A stretch of 64,000 nt of DNA from JAFGAV01 sp041479055 (lineage in GTDB: Bacteria > Acidobacteriota > Aminicenantia > Aminicenantales > JAFGAV01), in contig OY969762.1 in the NCBI GenBank assembly GCA_963702835.1, positions 1,426,001-1,490,000 on the forward strand, read 5' to 3'. Both the position numbers and the translations under genes were made by a program. The notes under the pieces are model-generated. The model saw only the letters and a program-made list of their open reading frames with translations. It did no database searches and was not told where the DNA came from. Positions 63,677 to 64,000 of the stretch are shown here, one piece after another; positions within the stretch are counted from its first letter, which is position 1, and the number at the start of each line of letters is the position of its first letter.

Positions 63677-64000
63677 TTAAAGCCCCAAGTCGGCGTCAAT
63701 CCCCTGCATGGCCTTAAGGCAGATTGAGACAAAATCGTTGAGCTCCAGGCCCAGGTTGCGGCACTCCTCGATCTCCTCGCGCCGGGCGCCGCGGGCAAAG
63801 CTTTTCTCCTTGTAGCGATGCATGACAAATTCCAGGCTCATGCTCTTCAACTTTTTTTCCGGGTGCATGAGCGTGGCGGCGATGATCAGGCCGGTCAGCG
63901 GGTCGCTGGAGTAGATCGCCCAGTCCATGGCGCTCTCACAGGCCACCTTGGCGGCGTGGGCCTGGACGGCATGGATGACTTCCGGAGCTATCCCTTTTTC
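63677..64000 (-). CDS. HD-domain phosphohydrolase, C-terminal part (runs off window)
   Basis: The last 107 residues of an HDIG-type protein; the frame is open to the window edge. WAIYSSDPLTGLIIAATLMHPEKKL carries the DPLTGLI motif typical of HDIG-domain hydrolases of about 180 residues, followed by KSMSLEFVMHRYKEKSFARG. Catalytic HD residues lie outside the window. Substrate unknown; these are often nucleotide phosphohydrolases. Confidence 0.75.
   Translation of the reverse strand, partial: EKGIAPEVIHAVQAHAAKVACESAMDWAIYSSDPLTGLIIAATLMHPEKKLKSMSLEFVMHRYKEKSFARGARREEIEECRNLGLELNDFVSICLKAMQGIDADLGL

Overview
The window is GC-rich, densely coded bacterial chromosome, cut inside a gene at both ends: a carbon-starvation permease (cstA) on the left and an HD-domain hydrolase on the right. 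The gene content suggests an anaerobic, peptide- and sugar-using, Gram-negative-type heterotroph: tungsten-type aldehyde:ferredoxin oxidoreductase, polyferredoxin, ferredoxin:thioredoxin reductase, a TonB receptor, an S46 dipeptidyl-peptidase, and many lipoproteins. An uncultured relative of Acidobacteriota/Aminicenantota is my best guess. That is inferred from gene style, not from a marker gene.

Layout. 0-8 kb: cstA, a lipM-like octanoyltransferase behind a tRNA-Gly(CCC), exported proteins, and a galactose operon (SSS symporter, small membrane protein, galK). Its promoter carries an exact 13-bp tandem repeat. 8-22 kb: housekeeping genes (bactofilin, uvrB-uvrC, acpS, S46 peptidase, secA, guaB), then a rubredoxin/FTR fusion with a thioredoxin, and dedA. 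22-26 kb: a pantothenate operon read leftward (deoxynucleoside kinase, panB, panC, panD, TPR lipoprotein). 26-28.6 kb: an ABC exporter and a DUF169 protein.

28.6-41.3 kb is the most unusual part. Three proteins carry the ATP-grasp domain of PEP synthase/PPDK (PPDK_N) but show no phosphohistidine domain or PEP-binding barrel. All three share a further conserved C-terminal module. One is fused to an N-terminal GAF-like sensor and a C-terminal minimal nucleotidyltransferase. They sit with two receiver proteins that have no histidine kinase nearby, a metallophosphoesterase, and two glutamate dehydrogenase genes. One dehydrogenase has lost the catalytic-loop lysine; the other is frameshifted.

41.4-47.4 kb: a tungstopterin-type operon (mobB, membrane protein, polyferredoxin, AOR, moaD-like, moeB-like), split by an IS630-family element. 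pruA, with two frameshifts, lies beside it. 49-56.8 kb: exported proteins, a mazEF-type toxin-antitoxin pair, an intact ISL3 element with a perfect 8-bp target duplication, and a Tat protein/DUF6599/DUF362 operon. 57.1-61.7 kb: an overlapping phosphonate operon (NTP-transferase, AEP transaminase, PEP mutase-nucleotidyltransferase fusion, phosphonopyruvate decarboxylase), followed by a TonB-dependent receptor.

Across the window there is a dispersed intergenic repeat family, and several genes whose -10 box lies 6-7 nt before the start codon, which implies leaderless mRNAs. All frameshifts in conserved genes fall between 40.5 and 47.9 kb, so that stretch needs checking against reads.
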